Origin: Nitrosopumilus cobalaminigenes
GTDB taxonomy: Archaea > Thermoproteota > Nitrososphaeria > Nitrososphaerales > Nitrosopumilaceae
Direction of reading: 5' to 3'
Length of the DNA: 64,000 nt
NCBI RefSeq assembly: GCF_013407145.1
Contig: NZ_CP026993.1
Location: 890,590-954,589 of the forward strand
A model generated the notes under the pieces. The model saw nothing but the letters and a program-made list of their open reading frames with translations, was not told where the DNA came from and ran no database searches. Each line of letters starts with the position of its first letter. The stretch's first letter is position 1. The position numbers and the translations under genes are program-made. This document shows, in pieces, positions 1 through 7,789 of this stretch.

Positions 1-193
1 GCTCTTCTTTATCAAAATCCATTGCAAGGGCTTTTCCAGCAGCTGAAGGGGCAATAATTCCAGAATTTGCTAAAAGACTGTCAGACATTGTTGTCTTTCC
101 GTGGTCTACGTGAGCAATGACACCAAAGTTACGAATGTTGGCTTTGTTTTTGATAATCTTCATTACGTCTTGTGTAGACTTGAATTTTGCCAT
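1..193 (-). CDS. fusA: Translation elongation factor 2 (aEF-2), N-terminal part
   Basis: Ribosomal translocase GTPase, cut by the left window edge, so only the first 64 or so residues are seen. The translation begins [20 protein letters not shown] and continues into the G1 loop AHVDHGKTT, which is the EF-2/EF-G type P-loop, followed by [13 protein letters not shown]. The ATG at 191-193 is chosen because it matches the usual archaeal EF-2 N-terminus. The gene runs leftwards and is followed upstream by a short gap before the SIS gene, which is transcribed the same way. Identification of the family is secure; nothing can be said about the rest of the protein. Confidence 0.93.
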   Translation of the reverse strand, partial: MAKFKSTQDVMKIIKNKANIRNFGVIAHVDHGKTTMSDSLLANSGIIAPSAAGKALAMDFDKEE

Positions 194-241
194 ATTCGCA
201 AAACTTTGGATTCAGGTATTAAACCTTAGTTTTTGAAAAGA

Positions 242-1144
242 TCAGTAGATCATACGGTTAGAAACATCACGAACCTTTTCTGCTGTGACAAAATGACATT
301 CTTTCTTGCGTGTTCTTTTGGCCTCATATAGCGAGATTAGTTGAGAGAAGAAAACACAAAAGATCACCTGAGATAATTTCTCTTTTGGTACATCAGGATG
401 AACTACATTAATGCCAATATTTTTGAGATTTTTCCCTAGCTGTTTTGTGTGAGGGTTTTTCTCCTCAAAAATTATTACAGTATCTCCTCTTTTAGCTGAA
501 AACAACTCCATGTGAGAAAATTGTTCAATTCTTGAATAATGTACATCATACCCTAGAATTTCATAAAACTTTGCTGCACAATACATTGCAATTGGAAATG
601 TATGGAAATTCCCTAGAACAAAAATTCTCTTTGAGAGTTTAGCCTTTTTTGCAGAAGTTGCAGCTTTTCTAAATAGGGAAATATTTGGAATTTTAATATT
701 ACTCACTAGAGAGATACAAGTTAATGCACTTTCCAAAAAGGAAATGCTGCCAGCAGTGAATATACCAGAATTTGTAGATTTGAGAAGAATGGTTCTATCT
801 GATGCTTTTGCCAATTTGCTTTGAGGCTGAGAAGTAATTGCAAGTGCCTTTTTTGCAATCTTTGCCACCTTGATGTTAGTTATAGTATTTCCAGAAATTG
901 AGACAAAATAGACTTGTTTTGATTTTGCTAGAGATTTATTCTGATACAGGTCTAGTGGATCCATGGCTTTTGTCAAACCATTAGAAAAGGATTCAGCAAG
1001 TAAAGCAGAGACCAGAGAATCTCCACTACCAGAAAATAAGATATTTTTTTGGCTAGATGCAGAGAGTGTTTTTTGTTTTTTGAAAGACTTTAGAAAATCA
1101 AGCTGCAATTGGATATCATTCTCATAAGCCTCAATAGAATTCAT
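242..1144 (-). CDS. SIS-domain (sugar isomerase-like) protein
   Basis: A 300-residue protein with two SIS halves of the kind that bind phosphosugars. The first half shows NILFSGSGDSLVSALLAES and the phosphosugar-binding loop VSISGNT. The second half has IFVLGNFHTFPIAM and EQFSHMELFSA, reminiscent of the archaeal bifunctional phosphoglucose/phosphomannose isomerase group. The length fits such archaeal isomerases (about 300-330 residues). The exact substrate cannot be read from the sequence. It is divergent with the mqnD-like gene, the two ORFs being separated by only a few bases if the longer mqnD start were used. Confidence 0.7.
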   Translation of the reverse strand: MNSIEAYENDIQLQLDFLKSFKKQKTLSASSQKNILFSGSGDSLVSALLAESFSNGLTKAMDPLDLYQNKSLAKSKQVYFVSISGNTITNIKVAKIAKKALAITSQPQSKLAKASDRTILLKSTNSGIFTAGSISFLESALTCISLVSNIKIPNISLFRKAATSAKKAKLSKRIFVLGNFHTFPIAMYCAAKFYEILGYDVHYSRIEQFSHMELFSAKRGDTVIIFEEKNPHTKQLGKNLKNIGINVVHPDVPKEKLSQVIFCVFFSQLISLYEAKRTRKKECHFVTAEKVRDVSNRMIY

Positions 1145-1224
1145 GATTGGGAATTAATTATCAACATAGAAAAACTATTCCAAGGAGGTTTTGGTATTTA
1201 TTACCAGAATCAAGGAAGACAAAT

Positions 1225-2052
1225 ATGGAAATTTCTGTCGGACACACTCCTGATTCAGATGACGCATTCATGTTTTATGGAATGTTTACAGACAAGGTCC
1301 CATCTCCAGATTTTAAGGTAAATCACGTTATTGAAGATATTGAGAAATTAAATCGTAAAGCAACTGATCCAGAACTTGATGTAACAGCAGTTTCAGTACA
1401 TGCATGCGCATTCATTCCAGGATATACAATCCTGAGGAGTGGTGGAAGTTTTGGAATAAACTATGGTCCAATTGTAACTGCCAAGAAAATGATGACCATA
1501 GATGAGATTAAAAAATGCAAAATTGCAATTCCAGGAAAAATGACATCAGCATTTTTGCTACTCCAATTAATGATTGGAAAATTTGATTATGTAGAGATGA
1601 ATTTCAGCGACATTCCAGAAGCTGTCAAATCAGGCAAAGTCGATGTAGGATTGGTAATTCATGAAACTCAATTATCATATGAGCAAGAAGGCAATGTCAA
1701 AATTTTAGATGTTGGAGAATGGTGGGATAAAACAACAAATGGACTTCCAGTACCCCTAGGAATCAATGTAATGAGAACAGACCTAGGCATGGATACAATA
1801 GTAAAGTTTGACAAATATCTTCAAGCATCTATAGAATTTGGAATTGAACATTTTGATGATGCCATTGAATATGCAATGCAATATTCAAGAGGTAAAGAGA
1901 GAAGCCTAATTGAGAAATTTGTAAAAATGTACGTAAACAAAGTAACTGTAAACATGGGAGACCCAGGAGAGGAATCCATCAGACGAATGTTTGCAATGGC
2001 AAAAGAGAAAGGACTAGTTCCAGACTTTGAAATCAGTATTGCCAACAAGTAA
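1225..2052 (+). CDS. mqnD: MqnD-like protein (futalosine-pathway menaquinone synthesis; COG2107 type)
   Basis: Periplasmic-binding-protein fold enzyme of the MqnA/MqnD family. MqnD forms 1,4-dihydroxy-6-naphthoate from cyclic dehypoxanthine futalosine. The ATG at 1225 is chosen because the translation then begins MEISVGHTPDSDDAFMFYGM, the conserved N-terminal strand of the family; the frame stays open 26 codons further upstream but that part is not conserved-looking. The 275-residue length fits. An excellent GGAGGT lies near 1181 but too far from this start to be its ribosome site. MqnE lies 1.3 kb away, supporting a menaquinone role, and ammonia-oxidising archaea are known to contain menaquinones. 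Confidence 0.72.
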   Translation: MEISVGHTPDSDDAFMFYGMFTDKVPSPDFKVNHVIEDIEKLNRKATDPELDVTAVSVHACAFIPGYTILRSGGSFGINYGPIVTAKKMMTIDEIKKCKIAIPGKMTSAFLLLQLMIGKFDYVEMNFSDIPEAVKSGKVDVGLVIHETQLSYEQEGNVKILDVGEWWDKTTNGLPVPLGINVMRTDLGMDTIVKFDKYLQASIEFGIEHFDDAIEYAMQYSRGKERSLIEKFVKMYVNKVTVNMGDPGEESIRRMFAMAKEKGLVPDFEISIANK

Positions 2053-2079
2053 TTATAGAACAGAAAAAAAATAATCACC

Positions 2080-2370
2080 ATGGGAGACGGAATTGGTGGA
2101 GCAGTACTAAATATTCTTACAAACAATGCTTTTGAATTACTAGTTAGCCATACAAGAAAAGACAATCAAGAGCAATACGGTAAAGTTGAAAAAGTAATCA
2201 TGAGCAAAATTGATGATCCTGAACAACCACAGTATGAGGAAAAAACTAAAGAAGACTTAGAACGAGCACTCAAAGGAAAATTTGTTTCATGTAATGTACA
2301 ATATAGAGATGAGAAAACAGATGCACTGGTTTGTAATGTCTTTGTTCAAAGACCACCTGAAGGATTTTAG
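2080..2370 (+). CDS. Conserved-looking hypothetical protein (96 aa)
   Basis: Not recognised. It starts MGDGIGGAVLNILTNNAFEL, suggesting an amphipathic helix, followed by a charged region and a C-terminal beta-like stretch (KFVSCNVQYRDEKTDALVCN). No metal motif, signal peptide or membrane segment. It sits 27 bp after the mqnD-like gene on the same strand and could be co-transcribed. Coding is supported by the clean ATG and the use of codons typical of the neighbours. Confidence 0.6.
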   Translation: MGDGIGGAVLNILTNNAFELLVSHTRKDNQEQYGKVEKVIMSKIDDPEQPQYEEKTKEDLERALKGKFVSCNVQYRDEKTDALVCNVFVQRPPEGF

Positions 2371-2417
2371 AAATTACAAAATACCTAATATATGGTAAAA
2401 GTCAATTAGAAATAGAA

Positions 2418-2693
2418 ATGGTTCTTGTCGATAAAAGAATACTCGCAGGAGGAATTGCAATGATAATTGCAGGAATTATAGTTACTATCATATCTGCTGA
2501 AACACCAATTGGCCAATCAGGGATGAGTGAAGAAGAAGTTATTGATTTGCTTATTGCAGAAGACCAAAACCAAGCTTACCAGATGTTATCAGGAATTTTA
2601 GTGGGAGTAGGATTTTTACTAGTTTTGATTAGTTTTGGCGCAAGAAGAAAAAAAGACAGTGCAACAAGAAAAGAAAAAAAGCCTGCAGAGTAG
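2418..2693 (+). CDS. Small membrane protein, two transmembrane segments
   Basis: A 91-residue protein with two clear hydrophobic helices: residues about 7-27 (RILAGGIAMIIAGIIVTIIS) and about 55-75 (MLSGILVGVGFLLVLISFG), joined by an acidic loop (MSEEEVIDLLIAEDQ) and ending in a very basic tail rich in KK and RK. That charge pattern puts both ends inside the cell. Function is unknown; it follows the 96-residue hypothetical gene on the same strand. Confidence 0.62.
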   Translation: MVLVDKRILAGGIAMIIAGIIVTIISAETPIGQSGMSEEEVIDLLIAEDQNQAYQMLSGILVGVGFLLVLISFGARRKKDSATRKEKKPAE

Positions 2694-2731
2694 TTCAAAA
2701 CTTTTAATCCCAAATCATCTTACCAACACCA

Positions 2732-3037
2732 TTGATTCAAGCAGAAATTAGCATTTATCCGATGGCGACCAAAACCACCAGTGCCAGTTTTTACATCGCA
2801 AAGGCAATTGAATCAATCCAAAAAATAGAGAATCTAAGATATGAGATCAATCCAATGGGGACAATTTTAGAATCAGATGATATCGATGTGATAAATACGG
2901 CCAGTAAACAAATGATGGAAACAGTTCACAATCTAGGCATAGCAAGAGTCGAGGTAATTATCAAAATAGATTCGAGACGAGACAAACACGTCAAGATGGA
3001 AGAAAAGTTGGATTCCATTAAAAAACAGATGAGTTAG
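2732..3037 (+). CDS. MTH1187/YkoF-type thiamine-binding-like protein
   Basis: A 101-residue protein matching the MTH1187 family (DUF77), small ferredoxin-fold proteins some of which bind thiamine. The start MIQAEISIYPMATKTTSASF gives the conserved first strand, so the TTG at 2732 is preferred over the internal ATG. Other family features are the SIYP motif, the middle INPMGTILESDD and the C-terminal strand VEVIIKIDSRRD. Family members act as homo-oligomers; whether this one binds thiamine is not shown, though a Thi4 thiazole synthase occurs elsewhere in the window. Confidence 0.75.
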   Translation: MIQAEISIYPMATKTTSASFYIAKAIESIQKIENLRYEINPMGTILESDDIDVINTASKQMMETVHNLGIARVEVIIKIDSRRDKHVKMEEKLDSIKKQMS

Positions 3038-3045
3038 AACTAAAA

Positions 3046-3111
3046 ATGGAATCAGAGCAAGCTCAGATAACCATCCCACTTGCGATAATTCTAGGAGTAT
3101 GTTCGGTTATT
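3046..3111 (+). pseudogene. Possible interrupted small membrane peptide ORF
   Basis: An ATG at 3046 opens a 22-residue frame (MESEQAQITIPLAIILGVCS followed by VI) and then a TGA. The same frame continues beyond the stop with VRLWLMFGDKIKKK and ends at a TAA near 3159. Together the pieces would make a 37-residue single-pass peptide with a basic tail, a common thaumarchaeal microprotein shape. This may be a recently broken gene, a TGA readthrough, or chance. Confidence 0.25.
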
Positions 3112-3166
3112 TGAGTCAGACTCTGGTTGATGTTTGGAGACAAAATAAAGAAAAAATAACTTGTAA

Positions 3167-3325
3167 TTACAAATCTTTACTCAAAGTTTTCAATGCAAAA
3201 TTTCCACATTTTGGACACCGATGTTTTTTCAAAAGATCTGAATGAGTTTGCATAGATTTTTTAGAATATGTGATTTGGGCCCCACAATCCATACATTCAC
3301 CAGGAATGTCACCTTTAGGAAGCAT
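3167..3325 (-). CDS. Small zinc-ribbon protein (52 aa)
   Basis: Begins MLPKGDIPGECMDCGAQITY and carries two CxxC pairs, ECMDCG and RCPKCGNFAL, spaced about 25 residues apart, with a basic/histidine stretch between them (MQTHSDLLKKHR). This is the layout of a single four-Cys zinc ribbon. It lies just before mqnE on the same strand direction (mqnE upstream at 4513-3395), about 70 bp downstream of mqnE's stop, so it may share that transcript. Role unknown; nucleic-acid or protein binding is the usual inference. Confidence 0.65.
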   Translation of the reverse strand: MLPKGDIPGECMDCGAQITYSKKSMQTHSDLLKKHRCPKCGNFALKTLSKDL

Positions 3326-3394
3326 GCCTTTTCTAATATTCCGCGAAATATAATCCCAACAAATAGAGTCTAATCATCAAAATCAAAGAGAAAG

Positions 3395-4513
3395 TTAGAA
3401 TTTTTTCAAAATATCAAAATGAGTATTTCTTTGTGCAGGGCTGCGACCAATTTCTTTTACCATTGTTGCCAATTCATCAACTGATGAAGATGTTGCTTTT
3501 CCTGCAGCTTTGTAAATTTCCTCAGAGAAAGCAGTTCCTACCAAATCATTACCGCCATTAGATAATGCAACTTGAGCCAACTTTTTACCATATGCAACCC
3601 AGTATACTGAAATGTTGTTTAGAACATTTGCAAGCATCAGTCTAGATAGTGCAACTATTCTCAAATCATAAACTGAAGAGCATTCATTATTCACCAAATG
3701 TTCTTGTTCTAATTCAGTGTTATCCAAACTAAATTTCAAAGGAATCAAAGTAAGAAAACCATTTGTCTTCTTTTGTAATTCGCGTACTTTGATTAGATGG
3801 TCTACAACATGTTCAGGTTTTTCAATGTGTCCGTAAAGCATAGTTACGTTACTTTTGATATCCATATTATGGGCCTCTTCAATAACATCAAGCCATTGTT
3901 GCCCAGTACATTTTCCACGAACTATCTTTCCTCGAATATCAGGATGGAACAGTTCGGCTCCACCGCCAGGCATCGAATCAAGTCCAGCATCCTTTAGACG
4001 AGATAAAATTTCTTTGGTAGAATTTTTTGTTAATTTTGATAAAAAGTAAATCTCAGCTGCAGTCAATGCTTTGATGTTTAATTGAGGATGACTCTTTTTG
4101 ATGGTCCTCATCATGTCTTCATAATATTCTAAAGGTAATGATGGATGAAATCCGCCGACAATGTGAACTTCGGTTGCACCCATCTGTTTTGCAATTCCAA
4201 CTCTAGTTTCAATTTCTTGAGGAGTCAAAGTGTATGCATCATCTGCACCCTCTTTTCTGTAAAAGGCACACATCTGGCAACTAGCAGCACAGACATTGGT
4301 GTAATTCATGTAGTATGATGCTGCAAAAGTTACAGTATCATCAACTAGTTTTTTTCGGGTATTGTCTGCTACTGCACCAAGTAAATGTAAATTATCATAG
4401 TTCATTAATTCAAGACCATCTTTGTAAGAGAGTTCCTCACCTGCTAATGCACGATCTAAAGCTTGAGAATCTCCAACTAGTTGTTCTAACATATTCATAC
4501 TTGGCTCTTTCAT
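3395..4513 (-). CDS. mqnE: Aminofutalosine synthase MqnE (radical SAM)
   Basis: Radical S-adenosylmethionine enzyme of the futalosine route to menaquinone, joining an enolpyruvyl-benzoate unit to SAM-derived adenosine. The [4Fe-4S] motif CxxxCxxC is seen in NVCAASCQMCAFYRK near residue 75. MqnE-type landmarks follow in order: EVHIVGGFHPSLPLEYYEDM, LKALTAAEI-like IKALTAAEI, GLDSMPGGGAELF, and MLYGHIEKPEHVVDHL. These fit MqnE better than MqnC or the F420 enzyme CofH. The 372-residue length is normal. Its partner mqnD-like gene is close by on the other strand. Confidence 0.88.
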   Translation of the reverse strand: MKEPSMNMLEQLVGDSQALDRALAGEELSYKDGLELMNYDNLHLLGAVADNTRKKLVDDTVTFAASYYMNYTNVCAASCQMCAFYRKEGADDAYTLTPQEIETRVGIAKQMGATEVHIVGGFHPSLPLEYYEDMMRTIKKSHPQLNIKALTAAEIYFLSKLTKNSTKEILSRLKDAGLDSMPGGGAELFHPDIRGKIVRGKCTGQQWLDVIEEAHNMDIKSNVTMLYGHIEKPEHVVDHLIKVRELQKKTNGFLTLIPLKFSLDNTELEQEHLVNNECSSVYDLRIVALSRLMLANVLNNISVYWVAYGKKLAQVALSNGGNDLVGTAFSEEIYKAAGKATSSSVDELATMVKEIGRSPAQRNTHFDILKKF

Positions 4514-4571
4514 GATATATTCCTTAGTGAAATGAATATCATTTTTCTTTTCAAATCAGACTAGATTGTCA

Positions 4572-4829
4572 TTAAAATCCAATTTTGTTCAAAAAGGAAT
4601 TTAGCATATTGTTACCTTTTTCATTGTCTTGATTTTCAGAAGAATCTACTGGAGTTATTTCCTTCTCCACAGGGATTTCACGGAATTGAGGTTGTGGATT
4701 TTTGGCAATTCTAAATTGTTCTTTTTTTATCGCCATCTCCAAACCCATTAATGTCATTTCTTCATTAAGCATCTTTCTTGATTTTTGCTCAGGTGTTCGC
4801 ATTTTTGGGATTTGAGACATGTTTTTCAT
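4572..4829 (-). CDS. Hypothetical soluble protein (85 aa)
   Basis: Not recognised. Highly charged N-terminal half (MRTPEQKSRKMLNEEMTLMG) likely to form a helix, a proline/glutamate-rich middle and a short hydrophobic end NMLNSFLNKIGF. It could start at the second Met (MSQIPKM) four residues in. Placed 58 bp upstream of mqnE on the same strand, so it may be the first gene of that transcript. No domain assigned. Confidence 0.5.
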   Translation of the reverse strand: MKNMSQIPKMRTPEQKSRKMLNEEMTLMGLEMAIKKEQFRIAKNPQPQFREIPVEKEITPVDSSENQDNEKGNNMLNSFLNKIGF

Positions 4830-4935
4830 AACATATAATTCAACTTAAGCCAATGTCTGTCTCAAAAAAAACAGGACATCCTTACAATAAGGAAACAAGC
4901 TCAAGAAATAAGTAGTCATACAAGATAGCATAATC

Positions 4936-5109
4936 ATGGTACTTCCTCTAGTTGATGAACACAAACCAAAATGTTACTTGTGTCATGAAGGGTTTGAAAA
5001 CATAGAGAAACTAAGAGAGCACCAAAATTCAGCACATAGGGACTTTTTTGAAGAAAACAAGAAACAAAATAACCGAGAGCCAGCACCTGGCGATGTTACT
5101 GTGTTTTAG
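4936..5109 (+). CDS. C2H2-like zinc finger microprotein (57 aa)
   Basis: The translation MVLPLVDEHKPKCYLCHEGF continues to a classical C2H2 pattern: C-x2-C, then EKLREHQNSAH, giving CYLC...H-x4-H spacing. The tail is acidic and polar and ends PGDVTVF. Such single C2H2 proteins are frequent in thaumarchaea and probably bind nucleic acid or a partner protein. Its 3' end overlaps the stop of the convergent TPR gene by 14 bp. Confidence 0.72.
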   Translation: MVLPLVDEHKPKCYLCHEGFENIEKLREHQNSAHRDFFEENKKQNNREPAPGDVTVF

Positions 5110-5671
5110 ATTTTTTTTCTTGAATAGATTTTAGTAATTCCTGAGCAAGATCTTTTGAAATACTTGCCAAATGGTAATCTTTGTCAATAGATAAAGCCTT
5201 TTTGAAATGTTTGATTGCATCTTTTAATTCCCCCATCTCTCCCAATGAGAGACCCTTGTACGCAAGTGCCATGGCGCATTTTTTATCAATTTTCAAAGCA
5301 GTGTCATAACAGTCAATTGCTTCCAAGTATTTTTCATCTGAATGCAAAGTGGCCCCCTTGTTTAGTAATGCATCAATATTATCAGGGGAAATTTCAAGTG
5401 CTTTGTCATATGATTTAATTGCAAGTTTGAGTTTGCCCATATTTTGTAGAGTTGCCCCTTTGTCAATTAACACATTAGCATTAGCAGGTTCTTCTTTTAG
5501 GGCCAAATCATATAATTTCAAAGCATCAGAATAGTTTCCATCCTCTACACATTCTAGAGCTTGAACAAGCAGCCTCTCAATTTCATTACTCACGGTATTT
5601 GACGATATTTTGTTAATAATATAATCTTCTTTGATCTGATTTTCGCCATACATTAACAGTTTTTGAGACAT
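5096..5671 (-). CDS. TPR-repeat protein (191 aa)
   Basis: Contains four to five tetratricopeptide repeats between about residues 40 and 175, with repeated blocks of the form YDLALKEEPANANVLIDKGA, YDKALEISPDNIDALLNKGA and YDTALKIDKKCAMALAYKG. TPR solenoids act as protein-protein scaffolds. No signal peptide, membrane span or fused catalytic domain is visible. A second, much shorter TPR gene follows upstream on the same strand, which suggests a small TPR cluster. Partner unknown. Confidence 0.85.
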   Translation of the reverse strand: MSQKLLMYGENQIKEDYIINKISSNTVSNEIERLLVQALECVEDGNYSDALKLYDLALKEEPANANVLIDKGATLQNMGKLKLAIKSYDKALEISPDNIDALLNKGATLHSDEKYLEAIDCYDTALKIDKKCAMALAYKGLSLGEMGELKDAIKHFKKALSIDKDYHLASISKDLAQELLKSIQEKKSKTQ

Positions 5672-5729
5672 AAAATAAGAATAATTTCTGAACTTATTAT
5701 AGCGAGGTAATTATGATAAAAGAAAAAAA

Positions 5730-5879
5730 TTAAGGCGTTGGGTCGTTGAGCCAAGCTTTTACATGTAGTTTTCTCATGCATCCAATAAAGATTCCATTCA
5801 TAAAAATTGAGAATATTGCAAACATGTTTCCAGATAGAATATTGAGGATTACAAAGATGAATCCAGTTACAGCCAACAT
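5730..5879 (-). CDS. Tiny membrane protein (49 aa)
   Basis: Frame MLAVTGFIFVILNILSGNMF followed by IFSIFMNGIFIGCMRKLHVK and ending WLNDPTP. It is almost entirely hydrophobic up to residue 35 and would form two short membrane helices with a basic cytoplasmic end. It fills the gap between the two TPR genes on the same strand. Too short for family recognition; coding is inferred from strong hydrophobic composition and fit in the gap. Confidence 0.5.
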   Translation of the reverse strand: MLAVTGFIFVILNILSGNMFAIFSIFMNGIFIGCMRKLHVKAWLNDPTP

Positions 5880-5924
5880 AATTTACAAAATAAACCAAAT
5901 CTCAAAAAATAGACTCAACTGGAG

Positions 5925-6152
5925 TTATGAGGAATATTTGTCTCGAGGCTCAATTTCTAATGATTTGTTAAAACAGTACATAGACTCTTCGTATCGTCCT
6001 AGACTGCGTAATGCGATTCCTTTGTTATTCCATAAATCAGGATCATCCTGATTCAAAAGAAGTGCTTGCTCAAAACACCCTAGAGCATCATCATATTTTC
6101 CATCATCCATTAAGGACTGTCCTTTCTTGACAAGATCTTCAATTTCGCCCAT
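5925..6152 (-). CDS. Short TPR protein (75 aa)
   Basis: About two TPR units: GQSLMDDGKYDDALGCFEQA and NKGIALRSLGRYEESMYCFN, with the typical alanine/glycine/tyrosine positions, ending in EIEPRDKYSS. It is far shorter than the neighbouring TPR protein and may cap a partner TPR or act alone as a mini-scaffold. Divergent with the Lrp-family regulator, separated by about 120 bp. Confidence 0.7.
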   Translation of the reverse strand: MGEIEDLVKKGQSLMDDGKYDDALGCFEQALLLNQDDPDLWNNKGIALRSLGRYEESMYCFNKSLEIEPRDKYSS

Positions 6153-6246
6153 AATTCAACAGAGATTCCATTTGTATTAAATTTGAAAGAGATATCTGAA
6201 ATTGTTACAGAAAAAATCAAACAAATTTACACTATTTTCATGAAAT

Positions 6247-6257
6247 TTTAAATATAT
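6247..6257 (+). promoter_or_regulatory. TATA-like box for the Lrp-family gene
   Basis: An A/T element reading TTTTAAATATA is centred about 25 nt before the ATG at 6276. With archaeal TATA-to-start-site spacing of about 26 nt, transcription would begin at the start codon itself, predicting a leaderless mRNA. Confidence 0.55.
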
Positions 6258-6275
6258 TTTTCACCAATATACTGT

Positions 6276-6719
6276 ATGACCCTAGATGAGACAGATGAAA
6301 AGATTCTCAAAAATTTACTAGTTGATGCAAGACAATCAGCTAGACAACTTGCACTCAAACTAGGAATGTCTACAGTGACAGTTCTATCAAGGATTAAGAA
6401 ATTGGAAAAAGAGAAGATCATCAAAGGATATACTGCAATAATTGATCATGAAAAAATAGGATATTCACTAACTGCAATAATTGAGATCATGGCAAAAAAT
6501 GACAAGGTGGTAGATATTGAAGATGAAATTTCAAAATTTGAAAATGTCTGTGGAGTATATGACATTACAGGCTCAACTGACACAATAATTATTGCAAAGT
6601 TCAAAGAAAGAAACGAATTAAGCAAGTTTGTAAAGGGTCTAGCAGCCATTCCTAACGTGGAAAACACAATAACACATGTGGTACTAAATACTGCAAAAGA
6701 AGATTTTAGATTATCATAG
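6276..6719 (+). CDS. Lrp/AsnC-family transcription regulator
   Basis: A 147-residue regulator with the two-domain Lrp plan: an N-terminal winged-helix DNA-binding part (LDETDEKILKNLLVDARQSA then LALKLGMSTVTVLSRIKKLE) and a C-terminal RAM ligand-binding domain with the expected strand VCGVYDITGSTDTIIIAKF. RAM domains bind amino acids or related metabolites and set oligomer state. It is followed after 8 bp by a J-domain membrane protein on the same strand. Ligand and targets cannot be deduced. Confidence 0.9.
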   Translation: MTLDETDEKILKNLLVDARQSARQLALKLGMSTVTVLSRIKKLEKEKIIKGYTAIIDHEKIGYSLTAIIEIMAKNDKVVDIEDEISKFENVCGVYDITGSTDTIIIAKFKERNELSKFVKGLAAIPNVENTITHVVLNTAKEDFRLS

Positions 6720-6727
6720 GAGAAAAA

Positions 6728-7282
6728 ATGGACAAGTTCAGTATTTTTGTAATTTCAGTAATTATCTTTGGAACAATGCAAATAGCATATGCCCAAGAAA
6801 AGAATCTAGATATGGAATTAGAAGTAAGTGATGAAGAAAAAATAATTCTATTTTCAGGTTTTGCAATTGCAGTGATTGGTCTCTTTTTATTTTTAGCCAG
6901 AGACATCATACTAAGGAGAAAGACATCCTATGATAAAGAAGAATTAGAATCAAAAAAAGACAAAACATTTGAAAAATACCATTCTGATTGGGGAGATGAC
7001 TATGAAGAACTAGGACATAGAAGTAATACGAAAGAAGACAAAGAATTCAGAGATGCATTAAACAATGACGAATTACCAAACTATTATGAAATAATCGGAG
7101 TTGAAAAAGATGCAACACCTGAAGAAATCAAAAAGAAATTCAGAGAACTTGCAAAAAAGACACATCCTGATAAGACGAAAGAAGATTCAGAAGAAGAGAT
7201 GGCAGAATTAAACAAAGCATATGAGATATTATCAGACAAAGAACTCAGAGAAAAATACGACAGGTATTTCAAAGTAGATTAA
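6728..7282 (+). CDS. Membrane-anchored J-domain (DnaJ-like) protein
   Basis: A 184-residue protein with an N-terminal hydrophobic segment (residues about 5-22), a second membrane helix at about 39-58 (IILFSGFAIAVIGLFLFLA), an acidic linker and a C-terminal J domain (about 117-181). The J domain has YYEIIGVEKDATPEEIKKKF and the HPD tripeptide at about 146-148, which stimulates DnaK ATPase activity. There is no Gly/Phe or zinc-finger region, so it is a type III J protein, likely recruiting DnaK to the membrane. Its gene overlaps the convergent 7279-7683 gene by 4 bp. Confidence 0.85.
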   Translation: MDKFSIFVISVIIFGTMQIAYAQEKNLDMELEVSDEEKIILFSGFAIAVIGLFLFLARDIILRRKTSYDKEELESKKDKTFEKYHSDWGDDYEELGHRSNTKEDKEFRDALNNDELPNYYEIIGVEKDATPEEIKKKFRELAKKTHPDKTKEDSEEEMAELNKAYEILSDKELREKYDRYFKVD

Positions 7283-7683
7283 CTAGTTTCTAATTTTACA
7301 ATAATCAAACTAAGTTCTATGGATGTAGGGGTCTGAACACTGTTTGTAAGATTAGTAAAAATTTCAATGGGTAAGGGTTTACCGTCATCTTCAATTTCCG
7401 TAGTAATTTTGAGTTCACCAAATTCGGTGTTGGGACCAAGCATTTTCTTAGTTAGCAGAGGAACAACTGAAAGATCATCCACCTCACATTTCATTTTGTA
7501 GGCAAACTTGTCTGAAAAATATACTCCACCACGAGTGGTTGGTTCATTTACTGGAATCGGAGAATTGGTAATGGATGTACTTGATATTGGATATGTTTTA
7601 TCATTAACATAAAGAACGAATTTTGGGGAATTTTGTTCGTTAAAATTCATCAATTTTTGCAACAAATCGGTATTAAATGACAT
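7279..7683 (-). CDS. Hypothetical protein (134 aa)
   Basis: Not recognised. Soluble, apparently beta-rich: strands such as FVLYVNDKTYPISS, AYKMKCEVDDLSVVPLLTKK and FGELKITTEIEDDGKPLP alternate with loops. No cysteine cluster, signal peptide or membrane segment. Its start region faces the HD-domain gene in divergent orientation and its stop overlaps the J-domain gene by 4 bp. Confidence 0.6.
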   Translation of the reverse strand: MSFNTDLLQKLMNFNEQNSPKFVLYVNDKTYPISSTSITNSPIPVNEPTTRGGVYFSDKFAYKMKCEVDDLSVVPLLTKKMLGPNTEFGELKITTEIEDDGKPLPIEIFTNLTNSVQTPTSIELSLIIVKLETS

Positions 7684-7789
7684 TCAAAAATTACCAATCC
7701 CGAATTCTATTGAATCTTTCTAACTATTATCAACATTTGATTCAAGATCCATAGATCATCTTTAAAAACTTGAAATCAGATCGAAATTA

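Noticed and set aside
1109-1321. Short plus-strand ORF across the SIS/mqnD junction
   Set aside because: Overlaps both real genes in another frame and has no domain or proper start context.
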